A DNA stretch of 64,000 nt from Dyadobacter chenhuakuii (GTDB lineage: Bacteria; Bacteroidota; Bacteroidia; Cytophagales; Spirosomataceae), in the NCBI RefSeq assembly GCF_023821985.2, contig NZ_CP098805.1, positions 372,001 to 436,000 of the forward strand. Direction: 5' to 3'. Within the stretch, counting starts at the first letter, position 1, and each line of letters starts with the position of its first letter. The notes under the pieces were generated by a model. That model worked only from the letters and a program-made list of their open reading frames with translations, searched no databases and was not told the origin of the DNA. The position numbers and the translations under genes were made by a program. Shown in pieces: positions 25,048 through 33,967 of this stretch.

Positions 25048-27192
25048 TCATTTTTTAATATCAGTTCCTAATCTTTGCAGGTAAGCAATGAGTGCAATGA
25101 TCTCCTTATCCTCATTAGCCTTGATGCCGCTTTGTTTTAGCCGGGCCTGGATTTCTTTGGCTTGTTTGCTCAGATCGGCGTTGGCCATTTTATCATAACC
25201 TTCTTCATAAGGCACGCCCAATGTTTGCATGGCGCGGATCTTGGCAGCTGTTGTGCTCGTATCCAGATCATCTTCCAGCAGCCAGCCATATCTTGGCATA
25301 ATGGAGCCGGGCGACATCGTGGTGGGATCTTCCATGTGGTTGTAGTGCCATGAATCAGGGTATTTTCCGCCTAGTCGGTGCAGATCCGGGCCTGTTCGTT
25401 TTGAGCCCCACTGGTGCGGGTAATCGTAAACAAATTCACCCGATTTGGAATATTCTCCATAACGTTCGATCTCGGAGCGGAACGGACGTATCATTTGGGT
25501 GTGGCATACATAGCAGCCTTCGCGGACATAAATATCGCGTCCCTGCAATTCCAGCGGCGTGTAAGGTTTCACTGATGCAATGGTAGGCACATTAGATTTG
25601 ATCATGAAGGTTGGGATCATTTCGATCATCCCGCCAATGGCTACGGCGATCAGCGCAAAAACAGTCAGCGCCAGCGGTTTGCGTTCAAACAACCTGCGGT
25701 GCCAGTATTCGCTTTTCTCAGCATGCCAGATCGCGCTCAAAGGCATTGCTTTTGCCGTTTCGGTGGCGATGAGCTTGCCTTTCAGCGCCGTCATCCACAA
25801 GTTATAGATCATCACAATGAAGCCAACAATATATAATGTGCCGCCTACGCTGCGCAGAAAATACAGCGGTTTAAGCTGTGTTACGGTTTCAAGGAAGTTG
25901 GGGTATTTTAAAAGTCCTTCCTGCGTGAATTCCTTCCACATTGAACTTTGCACCCAGCCAGCCCAGTACATGGGAATGGTGTAAAACAAAATGCCGAGCG
26001 TTCCGATCCAGAAGTGGAAGTTGGCAGCCTTCTGAGAATATAACGGACGTCCGTATATGCGTGGGAATAGCCAGTATAAAATTCCGAAAGTCAGAAAGCC
26101 GTTCCAGCCCAGCGCGCCCACGTGAACGTGTGCAACGATCCAGTCGGTATAATGTGCAATCGCATTCACGTTTTTGAAAGAAAGCATCGGGCCTTCGAAT
26201 GTGGCCATACCATATGCGGTGATGGCTACAACCATGAATTTCAATACAACATCTTCACGCACTTTGTCCCAGGCACCACGCAGGGTCATCAGCCCGTTGA
26301 TCATCCCGCCCCAGGAAGGCGCCAGCAGCATGACCGAAAATACGGTCCCCAGCGTCTGCGCCCATTCGGGAAGCGAAGTATAGAGCAAGTGGTGCGGCCC
26401 TGCCCAGATATAAAGAAATATCAGCGCCCAGAAATGGACGATCGAAAGCCGGTAAGAATAGATAGGACGGTTAGCCGCTTTGGGAAGAAAATAATACATC
26501 AGTCCCAGATAAGGAGTCGTAAGAAAGAACGCCACGGCATTATGTCCATACCACCATTGTACGAGTGCATCCTGCACACCTGCGTACACTGAATAGCTTT
26601 TAAATAAAGAAATAGGCAGCGCCATACTGTTGACCACGTGCAGCATGGCAACGGTCACAAATGAAGCAATGTAAAACCAGATCGCAGCGTAAATGTGCTC
26701 GGTACGGCGCTTAATGGTGGTCATTACCAGGTTAATGAGCGCTGCGACCCAAACTACGGCAATGGCAATGTCAAGCGGCCATTCCAGCTCTGCGTATTCT
26801 TTGGAGCTGGTAAGGCCCATAGGCAATGTGATGGCGGCGGCCAGAATGATGAACTGCCAGGCCCAGAAATGCATCCGGCTTAGCAACGGGCTCCACATTG
26901 GCGTCCGCAAAACACGTGGTGCCGAATAGTATAGTCCGGTAAAAAAACCGTTGCCGACAAATGCAAAAATGACCGCATTGGTATGCAGCGGCCTGATACG
27001 GCTGAAAGTAAGATACGGCAGATCCATATTCAGATCAGGAAAAACCAGCTGTAATGCAGCCAGCAGCCCGACGAGCATACCGATAAGACCGAAAAGTATT
27101 GTTGCAATTGCGAAATCCCGCACAATGCGGTTATCGTATTGGAACTCATCCAGTTCAACGGTTGCCAGAGCAGGATGGGGAACGTTTGACAT
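25048..27192 (-). CDS. ccoNO: cbb3 oxidase catalytic subunit: CcoN-CcoO fusion
   Basis: 714 aa. Residues ~20-490 are CcoN, the heme-copper subunit, with RPLHTNAVIFAF, the HxnxV/CuB region QWWYGHNAVAFFLT, GPHHLLYTSLPEW and the paired histidines in DWIVAHVHVGALGW. Residues ~500-714 are CcoO, with one membrane helix and heme-c motif C560-YV-C563-H564 in a typical GCYVCHTQMIRPF. High-affinity terminal oxidase for low oxygen, pumping protons. The fusion of N and O removes an intergenic boundary present in Proteobacteria. It is the second gene of the operon after ccoS. Confidence 0.96.
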   Translation of the reverse strand: MSNVPHPALATVELDEFQYDNRIVRDFAIATILFGLIGMLVGLLAALQLVFPDLNMDLPYLTFSRIRPLHTNAVIFAFVGNGFFTGLYYSAPRVLRTPMWSPLLSRMHFWAWQFIILAAAITLPMGLTSSKEYAELEWPLDIAIAVVWVAALINLVMTTIKRRTEHIYAAIWFYIASFVTVAMLHVVNSMALPISLFKSYSVYAGVQDALVQWWYGHNAVAFFLTTPYLGLMYYFLPKAANRPIYSYRLSIVHFWALIFLYIWAGPHHLLYTSLPEWAQTLGTVFSVMLLAPSWGGMINGLMTLRGAWDKVREDVVLKFMVVAITAYGMATFEGPMLSFKNVNAIAHYTDWIVAHVHVGALGWNGFLTFGILYWLFPRIYGRPLYSQKAANFHFWIGTLGILFYTIPMYWAGWVQSSMWKEFTQEGLLKYPNFLETVTQLKPLYFLRSVGGTLYIVGFIVMIYNLWMTALKGKLIATETAKAMPLSAIWHAEKSEYWHRRLFERKPLALTVFALIAVAIGGMIEMIPTFMIKSNVPTIASVKPYTPLELQGRDIYVREGCYVCHTQMIRPFRSEIERYGEYSKSGEFVYDYPHQWGSKRTGPDLHRLGGKYPDSWHYNHMEDPTTMSPGSIMPRYGWLLEDDLDTSTTAAKIRAMQTLGVPYEEGYDKMANADLSKQAKEIQARLKQSGIKANEDKEIIALIAYLQRLGTDIKK

Positions 27193-27206
27193 AACTCAGG
27201 TAAAAT

Positions 27207-27386
27207 TTAGTGAATATCTTTGGTGTTGTTTTTAGATGCATCGCTGCTGGTATCATCGAAAAGTATACGGACCGAAGGCGTATAGTCATCATCGTAATGC
27301 CCTTTGCGCACCGACCAGATGAAGGCACCTAAAAATCCCAGGGCGATGGAAAGGCTGGCGATAATCATGACGAACATTGCACTCAT
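27207..27386 (-). CDS. ccoS: cbb3 oxidase assembly protein CcoS
   Basis: 59 aa, easily missed because of its length. It reads MSAMFVMIIASLSIALG, then FLGAFIWSVRKGHYDDDYTP: one membrane helix and the Arg-Lys-Gly/acidic segment of CcoS. CcoS is needed for cofactor insertion into cbb3 oxidase. ATG 27386 lies 31 nt after the -7 box, making it the first gene of the operon; ccoNO starts 14 nt after its stop. Confidence 0.93.
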   Translation of the reverse strand: MSAMFVMIIASLSIALGFLGAFIWSVRKGHYDDDYTPSVRILFDDTSSDASKNNTKDIH

Positions 27387-27417
27387 TTTGAAAGAATCTT
27401 TTGCTGTTTGTATGGAT

Positions 27418-27485
27418 CAAAACTACCGGATCGCCCCGAGCAGAAAGATGATGACAGCATGGTCCAGAACTGACCTTCGTCAGTT
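27418..27485 (-). promoter_or_regulatory. cco operon promoter with FNR/FixK-like palindrome
   Basis: The -7 box TAGTTTTG (minus strand) is at 27418-27425. Exactly 45 nt upstream lies TGACCTTCGTCA (27471-27482), part of an 18-bp palindrome AACTGACCTTCGTCAGTT (27468-27485) with perfect 7-bp arms. No -33 TTTG is seen. The palindrome overlaps the stop codon of ccoI. The stretch TAGTTTTGAT(C/T)CATA is shared with the hemN promoter. Confidence 0.7.
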
Positions 27486-29933
27486 TTTCAGAATTCGATT
27501 GGCGGCCAGGTTGCTGGCGATAGTGGTGAAGCCCACAATGGAAATCAAACTCACGGGCATCAGAATGGCGGCAAGCACGGGCGAGAGTTGCCCGCCTATG
27601 GCAAAGAAAAGTCCTCCGATGTTGTATATCAGCGATATACCAAAGCTGGCCTTAATGATGTGCTGGCCGCGGCGCGCCAGGTTGATGAAAGCGGGTAAGC
27701 GCGAAAGCTGTTTGCCGTCAATGATCATGTCGCAGGATGGTGTGAAATTGTTAATGTCGTCGGAAACGGCGACGCCTACATTACTTTGTTGTAAAGCCCC
27801 TGCATCATTAAGCCCGTCACCCACCATCAGTACATTTCGATGCTTCTTTTGCTGTAATGCTGCGATAAATGCAAGTTTGTCTTCGGGTTTTTGTTTGAAA
27901 TACAAATGGGCATAGGTTCCGAAAACCTGGGCGAGATAATCCTGATCCGTCGGTTTGTCGCCGGAAAGCAGGTAGGTTTTAAATCCGTGATCACGAAGCT
28001 TTTCAATGGTTTGTGAAAGGTTTTTCCGGTATTTTATGCTGACCATAAAATATCCTGAACAGACGCCATCAATGCTGACATACACCCTGGAAAAGCGATG
28101 ATCATTTTCAATTTTTTGTTCTCCTACCCAGTCGGCCGAACCCAGTTTGATGGTGTGATTCCCAAAAGAACCCTCGATCCCCGAGCCGCTGGCTTCTTTA
28201 TATTCTGAAATGTTTTGCTGCTCTGTATGAACTTCCGCCAGGCCTTTCACGATCAGCCTGCTCAGCGGATGAGCGGATTGTGTGGCAAGTTTCTTTACCA
28301 TGGACATTTGCTGGTCGGTCATTTTTGTGCCGATAAATGCGACTTCGGCGTCTTCCGGGCGGGTTATGGTGCCCGTTTTATCAAAAACTATGGTGTCGAT
28401 TTTGGAAAGGCGTTCGATGGCATCCGCATTTTTGGGATAACATTGGTTTTTACCAAAAAGCGCCATCAGGTTACCGTTTGTAAAGGTGGAGGAGAATAGC
28501 AATCCGCAGGGGCATGCTACCAAAAGGCAAGTTGTAAATGCACGGAAGGCCGTTTCAGGGTTTTTGAAAATAAAATACCAGGCAGCAAAAGTGACCGAGG
28601 CAATGATGAGCACGATCACAGAAAAATACCGGTTGATCCGGGCGGCCAGCATTTGATTCTGGTCTTCTTTTTGTTTGGTAAAACTTTCATTGTTCCAAAG
28701 CTGCGTGAGGTAACTTTGCGAAACTTTCCGCATGATTTCGAGCTCAATAGCAGGTCCGGTTTGCTTGCCGCCCGCGTAAATCGTATCGCCTTTTTTTCGC
28801 CTCACCGGCTCGGCTTCGCCGGATACAAAACTGTAATCGATCAGCGCCTCCGGGCTTAACAGAACGGAATCGGCTGGGATAAGCTCCGCATTTCTGACGA
28901 GTATCATGTCTCCTGCATTCAGGTCTGTGACAGGGGTCCTGATCTCGGCTTTGCCGGTTAATACGGAAACGGCAACAGGGAAATAGGATTTGTAATCGTG
29001 ATCAAAGGAAATGCCGGCGTAGGTTTTATCCTGAAAAAAGCGGCCGGTAAGCATAAAAAAGACTGCGCCGGTGAGGGAATCAAAATAGCCCGGGCCGGTG
29101 CCGGATACGATCTGGTAAAGGCTGAGACTGAAAATAGAAACCAGCGCAATAACAATCGGGGCATCAATGTTCAGGTATTTTCCTTTAAGAGCTGCCCAGG
29201 CCGATTTGAAAAAATCACTGCCGCAGTAAAGCAGCACAGGAATGGCCAAAGCCAGGTTCAGCCAGCCAAATGTAGCCCGGAGGCTTTCATCAAATGCATC
29301 TTTGCCCAAATGGAAATATTCGGGAAAGCTGAGCATCATTACATTGCCAAAGCAAAATCCGGCAACGCCGATCTTATACAGCCTTTTGCGGTTCCACTTC
29401 TTAACCTGCTCACCTGCAATGTCGTTGAGGCTAATGTAAGGTTCATAGCCGATGCTTGATATCAATGTGGCTAGCGCGCTGAGCTTTACATTCCCGGCTT
29501 CAAAGGTGATCCTGACTTTCTTTTCAGGGAAATTTACTACCGAGCTTCGGATACCCGGATTGAATTTGTAAAGCTGTTCCAACAGCCAGATACACGAGCT
29601 GCAATGCATTTTTGGAATGTACCAGCTTACCTGCGAAAGGTGGCCGTCGGTAAATTCCAGCATTTTGGCGTGGACATCGGGCAGGTCCAGGTAGTCGAAT
29701 TTTCCTTTGAAAAAGGATTTGTCGGGTGAAATTCCGGCCGAGCCGTCGATGTTATAATAATCGCACAGTTCGGTGACTTTTAAGAGGTCGTAGACATGAT
29801 AGCACCCTTCGCAGCAAAACGAATGTTCGTCGGCGTTGATCGTTTCCTCACGGCAGGTTTCGCCGCAATGATAACAGGTGTTTTCGGTCGTCTTTGCTGC
29901 CGCCGGTCCGATTGTAATGCTTTCTTGCTCCAT
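27480..29933 (-). CDS. ccoI: Copper-translocating P-type ATPase CcoI (FixI)
   Basis: 817 aa. The N-terminal Cys-rich segment (C20, C23, C27, C40, C41, C44) is a metal-binding motif common to CcoI; an HMA domain follows with C111 and C114 in MHCSSC. The core P1B ATPase has CPC at 474-476 in VACPCGLLF, the phosphorylation site DKTGT at 518-522 and GDGLNDAGAL. It delivers copper for the CuB centre of the cbb3 oxidase. The gene has its own promoter with an FNR/FixK-like site and lies directly upstream of the cco operon, whose operator overlaps its stop codon. Confidence 0.95.
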   Translation of the reverse strand: MEQESITIGPAAAKTTENTCYHCGETCREETINADEHSFCCEGCYHVYDLLKVTELCDYYNIDGSAGISPDKSFFKGKFDYLDLPDVHAKMLEFTDGHLSQVSWYIPKMHCSSCIWLLEQLYKFNPGIRSSVVNFPEKKVRITFEAGNVKLSALATLISSIGYEPYISLNDIAGEQVKKWNRKRLYKIGVAGFCFGNVMMLSFPEYFHLGKDAFDESLRATFGWLNLALAIPVLLYCGSDFFKSAWAALKGKYLNIDAPIVIALVSIFSLSLYQIVSGTGPGYFDSLTGAVFFMLTGRFFQDKTYAGISFDHDYKSYFPVAVSVLTGKAEIRTPVTDLNAGDMILVRNAELIPADSVLLSPEALIDYSFVSGEAEPVRRKKGDTIYAGGKQTGPAIELEIMRKVSQSYLTQLWNNESFTKQKEDQNQMLAARINRYFSVIVLIIASVTFAAWYFIFKNPETAFRAFTTCLLVACPCGLLFSSTFTNGNLMALFGKNQCYPKNADAIERLSKIDTIVFDKTGTITRPEDAEVAFIGTKMTDQQMSMVKKLATQSAHPLSRLIVKGLAEVHTEQQNISEYKEASGSGIEGSFGNHTIKLGSADWVGEQKIENDHRFSRVYVSIDGVCSGYFMVSIKYRKNLSQTIEKLRDHGFKTYLLSGDKPTDQDYLAQVFGTYAHLYFKQKPEDKLAFIAALQQKKHRNVLMVGDGLNDAGALQQSNVGVAVSDDINNFTPSCDMIIDGKQLSRLPAFINLARRGQHIIKASFGISLIYNIGGLFFAIGGQLSPVLAAILMPVSLISIVGFTTIASNLAANRILKN

Positions 29934-29957
29934 GCTATTGACTTCTTAATGCTTCTT

Positions 29958-30022
29958 CAAAATTGGAGAAAGATTATGTCGCCAAATTTGACGGAGGTTG
30001 GCTGGTAAAATGACTTTTATCA
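29958..30022 (-). promoter_or_regulatory. ccoI promoter with FNR/FixK-like sites
   Basis: The -7-like box CAATTTTG (minus strand, 29958-29965) matches TAnnTTTG except for the first base and lies 24 nt before the ATG. TGACTTTTATCA at 30011-30022 is exactly 45 nt upstream. It and its flanks, ATGACTTTTATCAGG, differ from the hemN site by one base in 15. A weaker TGACGGAGGTTG at 29989-30000 sits 23 nt from the box. Confidence 0.6.
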
Positions 30023-30119
30023 GGTTTGTAAAAAAATTAGCAAGCCCTATTTTTCCAAATTTGTACGGCTGGCATTATATTGGTAGGTCACAGCACCAAT
30101 CGACTTGAACTTTGTAATT

Positions 30120-30671
30120 ATGGGATCAACAAGTTACGCCTACGATCTGCCGGGAACCGTTTCGGCTGTTTTTTTTACCAAACAACATGCTGAAAGTGCG
30201 TACCAGGCCTTGCTGAAGATGGGACATACGGAAGATGACATTTCTATACTGATGTCTGATGAGACATTGAACAAGCATGCCAATCCTACGAATGAGAAAG
30301 CGGGTTATGGTGCCGACGAGCAGATTGCGCTGGAAGATGAGGAGTCCAAGACGGGAGCAAAACATTTGCTTGCAGATGCGATTATTTCAATTACTTCTAT
30401 GATCTCTCTGCCGGAGCTGGGCATTTCCATTTCCCGGAGGCTGATCGGAAAAGTGGCAGAGAAACCGGAAACCAAAACCATAAGCGGAGTGATCGCAACG
30501 CATATCCCCGAAGAACATTGTGATACTTACGAAACGGGCGTCAGGGAAGGCGGGATTATCATTAGTGTGGATCCCAAAAACCGGGCAGAACGGGACGCCA
30601 TTGTCAGGGAATTCCGAAACAATGACGGCCATGATATTCTGGGGGACGATGGTTATACGGAGTTGGATTAA
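30120..30671 (+). CDS. YflT-like general-stress protein
   Basis: 183 aa with a pattern like the YflT/GS17M stress-protein domain: TVSAVFFTKQHAESAYQALLKMGHTEDDISILMSD at the N-terminus, then an amphipathic middle (HLLADAIISITSMISLPELG) and a repeated alpha/beta unit (YETGVREGGIIISVDPKNRA). Function in this phylum is unknown. ATG 30120 is preferred to a TTG at 30105. It is divergent from ccoI and shares its upstream region, but no -7 box at the conserved spacing was found for it. Confidence 0.7.
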   Translation: MGSTSYAYDLPGTVSAVFFTKQHAESAYQALLKMGHTEDDISILMSDETLNKHANPTNEKAGYGADEQIALEDEESKTGAKHLLADAIISITSMISLPELGISISRRLIGKVAEKPETKTISGVIATHIPEEHCDTYETGVREGGIIISVDPKNRAERDAIVREFRNNDGHDILGDDGYTELD

Positions 30672-30736
30672 GATTAAAAAACAGTCTGTATGGGTAACAA
30701 TGGCACGGCGCTGCCAGTAACATTCCGTAGCTTTTA

Positions 30737-32230
30737 TTATTTGTTTTTGACTTCTTCGGGATCGCTTTTATCGCCCGCCTTGACAAATTCCGCTGCGGTG
30801 GCCTCATTGAAACCGTTCATGACCAAAAGATCGGGAAATTGCTTTCCGACCTGACTCACGGCGCTATCTGTTACGGCCGATTGCCACACATAAATCGAGC
30901 GAAGTGCTTTCATGCCCGCAACTGCTTTCAATCCGGCATCTCCCACTTTGGTGTCGACAACATTGATATAGCCCAGATAGGGAAGGGGTTTCAGCATTGC
31001 GATGCCCTTATCTGAAGTGGCGGTGTGTTCTACATGCAGCTTGCTGAGGTTGGGGAACTTTGCAATTTGCTCAAATGCAGCGTCGGTTATAGACGTCCCG
31101 CCCAGTTTGAGCCAGGTAACTTGCTGGGCAACGGGTTTCAAGAGCTCCATTTGCTTATCATTGAAACCGGGCAGATTCACTGCACTGATTTCAAGCAGGT
31201 TTTGATCCTGAGATAATGTGTTGACAATGAGCCCTGTTTTTCTTAAATCCTCAATAACCCGATCATCCGCCTTTGGCACTTTCAGGCTAAGCACGCCGGG
31301 TTCGGAGATCTTGTCGGAGCCAGCCGGAGCGCCCTTTGTCAGCGAAGCCAATGCAGGTTTAATGGCTTCCGGAACCGTCAGTTGGGAAACTTTTTTATCA
31401 GCCGGAGCGCCCTGATCGATCCACCACGAAAGCAGCGCGATCTGGTCCGTTGTCAATTGCGGCTTGCCTTTTGGCGGCATATGCTCGTCATCATTTTCGG
31501 GCAAAAGGCATCTTTTGATCATATCGCTTTCCGCACTTTTTCCAGCAATGAATGCGGGGCCATTTTCGCCGCCTTTTGCCAATAACGCCAGTTGGTCCAT
31601 GCGCAGGTCGCCTTTGCTTTTACTGGAGCTGTGGCATTGGGTGCATTTGGTTTGCAGGATAGGCTGCACAATGTCGGTATAAACTACGGCCTGCTGCACA
31701 TCTGCAATGGGCTTAATTTCAGTTGGTTCTGCTTTTAAAGGCGGGAGGCCGGCCAGGCTGCGGAAAGGTTCGGGTGTGTACTGGGTTAGGTAACCCTCGC
31801 CATGCGTAAGCGAGCCGCCGTCGTGGCCGGCGCTCAATGTAAGCGCGGTGGCGACCAGGATGGCGGGAAGGTAAATCAGCTTGCCTGCCGGCAAGGCCTT
31901 TTGCAGTTTATCAGATTTGACAAGCCAGGCTGCCCAGGCGAAAACGGCTACGCCAATTCCCTTCCACATGTGATTATCAAGCAGGTTAACATCATATCCA
32001 CCGCTTAATGAGAGCAGGTAACCCGCCCCGCAGGCAAATGTTGCGCTGATGGCAGACCATAGCAGAATAAAAACAACGACGTTTTCGCTGACAGCAATTT
32101 TCCCCCAGCGCCTTCCCAGTTCGAGCAAGGCTGCTATCAACAAAAAGCCAATAGGGAAATGCACGATAGCCGGGTGAAACCTGCCAATGAATGTTGCCCA
32201 GGATGAGTCCTGCAATAGAATAGAATACAT
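30737..32230 (-). CDS. Membrane c-type cytochrome with leucine-rich repeats
   Basis: 497 aa. Four membrane helices at residues ~12-130 resemble the DUF2231 module. A planctomycete-type cytochrome domain has heme motif C196-TQ-C199-H200 and MPPKGKPQLT. The C-terminal ~150 residues are leucine-rich-repeat-like (LPGFNDKQMELLKPVAQ, LGGTSITDAAFEQIAKFPNL, LHVEHTATSDKGIAMLKPL). I start at ATG 32230; a TTG at 32254 would overlap the previous stop. It is the last gene of the DUF1549/DUF1553-DUF1501 set. Electron carrier with a binding scaffold is an inference. Confidence 0.85.
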   Translation of the reverse strand: MYSILLQDSSWATFIGRFHPAIVHFPIGFLLIAALLELGRRWGKIAVSENVVVFILLWSAISATFACGAGYLLSLSGGYDVNLLDNHMWKGIGVAVFAWAAWLVKSDKLQKALPAGKLIYLPAILVATALTLSAGHDGGSLTHGEGYLTQYTPEPFRSLAGLPPLKAEPTEIKPIADVQQAVVYTDIVQPILQTKCTQCHSSSKSKGDLRMDQLALLAKGGENGPAFIAGKSAESDMIKRCLLPENDDEHMPPKGKPQLTTDQIALLSWWIDQGAPADKKVSQLTVPEAIKPALASLTKGAPAGSDKISEPGVLSLKVPKADDRVIEDLRKTGLIVNTLSQDQNLLEISAVNLPGFNDKQMELLKPVAQQVTWLKLGGTSITDAAFEQIAKFPNLSKLHVEHTATSDKGIAMLKPLPYLGYINVVDTKVGDAGLKAVAGMKALRSIYVWQSAVTDSAVSQVGKQFPDLLVMNGFNEATAAEFVKAGDKSDPEEVKNK

Positions 32231-32246
32231 GTTGAAGGGTTTAGTA

Positions 32247-33722
32247 CTAGGCAATAATTTCTTTTACAACCTTTCCTTCTGTGTCGGTAAGCCGGAAATT
32301 GCGCCCCTGGAAAGGATAAGTGAATTTTTCATGGTCGAAACCCATTAAATGCAAAATAGTTGCTTGTAAATCATGAACATGTGTTCTGCCTTTGGTGCCA
32401 TAGTATCCAAGCTCGTCGGTTTCCCCGTGTGAAAATCCTTGTTTAACTCCGCCTCCGGCCATCCACATTGTGAATGCATCCAGATGGTGGTCGCGGCCCA
32501 TAAATGGCATCACCAATCCGTTACGGTTCTCCTGCATGGGCGTCCTTCCAAATTCTGCACCCCAGATAACGAGCGTTTCTTCCAGTAACCCGCGCATTTT
32601 CAAGTCCTTGATCAATGCTGCAACGGGCTGATCAGATTCGCGGCATTTCTGACGAAGCCCGCCTTCCACATTATGGTCTTTGGATGTGCCGTGGCCGTCC
32701 CAGCCCCAGTCAAAAAGCTGCACAAACCGCACGTCGTTTTCAACCAGTTTGCGCGCCAGCAGGCAATTCATCGCAAATGTGCCTTCCCCCGGCTTAACGC
32801 CGTACATATCCAGGATAAATTGTGGCTCCTTGGAAACATCCATCACCTCTGGAACGGACATTTGCATGCGGAAAGCCATTTCGTACTGACTGATGCGCGT
32901 CAGGATTTCTGGATCTTTTACGTCCTCATAAGTCTGTTTATTGATCTCATTAATGGCTTCGATGGTCTGCTTGCGCATATCGCGGTTCATGCCGCTAGGA
33001 TCACCCACATACAAAACCGGATCGCCGCCCGTTCTGCACTGCACGCCTTGGTAAACCGAAGGCAGAAATCCGCTGCCGAAAACGCTTTTGCCGGCGTCGG
33101 GCTGCTGTCCGCCGGAAGCAAGCACGATAAATCCCGGTAGATTCTGATTTTCCGAACCCAGTCCATAAACCGACCAGGCGCCCAGACTAGGCCTACCCAG
33201 CCGCGGGCTTCCCGTATGCATCAATAACTGTGCAGGCGCGTGGTTGAACTGATCTGTATGCATGGCTTTCAGAAATGTGATCTCATCCGCAACCGTTTGC
33301 AGGTAAGGCACATAATCCGACATCCATGCGCCGGATTGCCCGAATTGTGCGAAATGTCCCTGAGGTCCCAGCATTTTGGGCACGCCTTGTATAAATGCGA
33401 ATTTTTTGCCCTCTAAAAATTCCGCCGGGCAGTCCTTGCCGTGATATTTCAGCAATTCGGGCTTGTAATCGAACAGTTCGAGCTGCGACGGCGCGCCGGC
33501 CATGTGAATGTAAATGACGCGCTTGGCTTTGGGCGCAAACTGCGGAATACGCGATTTAGCAACTTCACCGCCCGCATTGTCGGCAGCCGTTGACGGTCCG
33601 CAGGAATCCAGCATTGTGCCGAGCCCCAGCGCACCCAACCCAAAACCCACCGACTGCAAAAAGTGCCGCCGGGTTTGGTGAAGCAATGCTGTATGTTGAA
33701 GCTCTTTTTTGAGGTTTTGCAT
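32247..33722 (-). CDS. DUF1501 family exported protein
   Basis: 491 aa DUF1501 protein, a sulfatase/phosphatase-fold family common in Planctomycetes. The N-terminus has a twin-arginine signal (TRRHFLQSVGFGLGALG, R18-R19) and a possible lipid-attachment Cys at 41, indicating export of a folded protein. The family segments YIHMAGAPSQLELFDYKP, IVLASGGQQPDAGK, DWGWDGHGTSKDHN and FGRTPMQE are present. DUF1501 genes almost always accompany DUF1549/DUF1553 cytochromes; that partner lies upstream beyond the repeat array. Function is undetermined. Confidence 0.92.
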   Translation of the reverse strand: MQNLKKELQHTALLHQTRRHFLQSVGFGLGALGLGTMLDSCGPSTAADNAGGEVAKSRIPQFAPKAKRVIYIHMAGAPSQLELFDYKPELLKYHGKDCPAEFLEGKKFAFIQGVPKMLGPQGHFAQFGQSGAWMSDYVPYLQTVADEITFLKAMHTDQFNHAPAQLLMHTGSPRLGRPSLGAWSVYGLGSENQNLPGFIVLASGGQQPDAGKSVFGSGFLPSVYQGVQCRTGGDPVLYVGDPSGMNRDMRKQTIEAINEINKQTYEDVKDPEILTRISQYEMAFRMQMSVPEVMDVSKEPQFILDMYGVKPGEGTFAMNCLLARKLVENDVRFVQLFDWGWDGHGTSKDHNVEGGLRQKCRESDQPVAALIKDLKMRGLLEETLVIWGAEFGRTPMQENRNGLVMPFMGRDHHLDAFTMWMAGGGVKQGFSHGETDELGYYGTKGRTHVHDLQATILHLMGFDHEKFTYPFQGRNFRLTDTEGKVVKEIIA

Positions 33723-33739
33723 GATTTCGATCTTTGGTA

Positions 33740-33967
33740 ATCCCCGGGATGAATCCCGGGGTAAAATATCTGGCGCCCCTGATGGGGCTTCTTTTGCTTG
33801 TTGATCCGTTTTTTAACCCGGGATGAATCCCGGACGTGGGCTTTTGATTGTTGCCCCGTTTTTTAACCCGGGATGAATCCCGGACATGGGCTTTTGCTTA
33901 TTGACCCATTTTTTAACCCGGGATGAATCCCGAGTCTTGAATATCGTTCGCCCCTGACGGGGCTTTT
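33740..33967. repeat. Short palindromic tandem repeats, 50-bp unit
   Basis: CCGGGATGAATCCCGG recurs at about 33742, then in AACCCGGGATGAATCCCG copies starting at 33815, 33865 and 33915, a strict 50-bp period. Each copy is a hairpin (CCGGGAT-GA-ATCCCGG). Two terminator-like hairpins bound the block: GCCCC-TGAT-GGGGC at 33775-33788 and GCCCC-TGAC-GGGGC plus TTTT at 33950-33967. Confidence 0.9.

Noticed and set aside
30068..30083. Use of the 30011-30022 site by the plus-strand YflT-like gene
   Set aside because: The position 45 nt away reads GCTGGCAT; the nearest -7-like string (TATATTGG) is at a different spacing.
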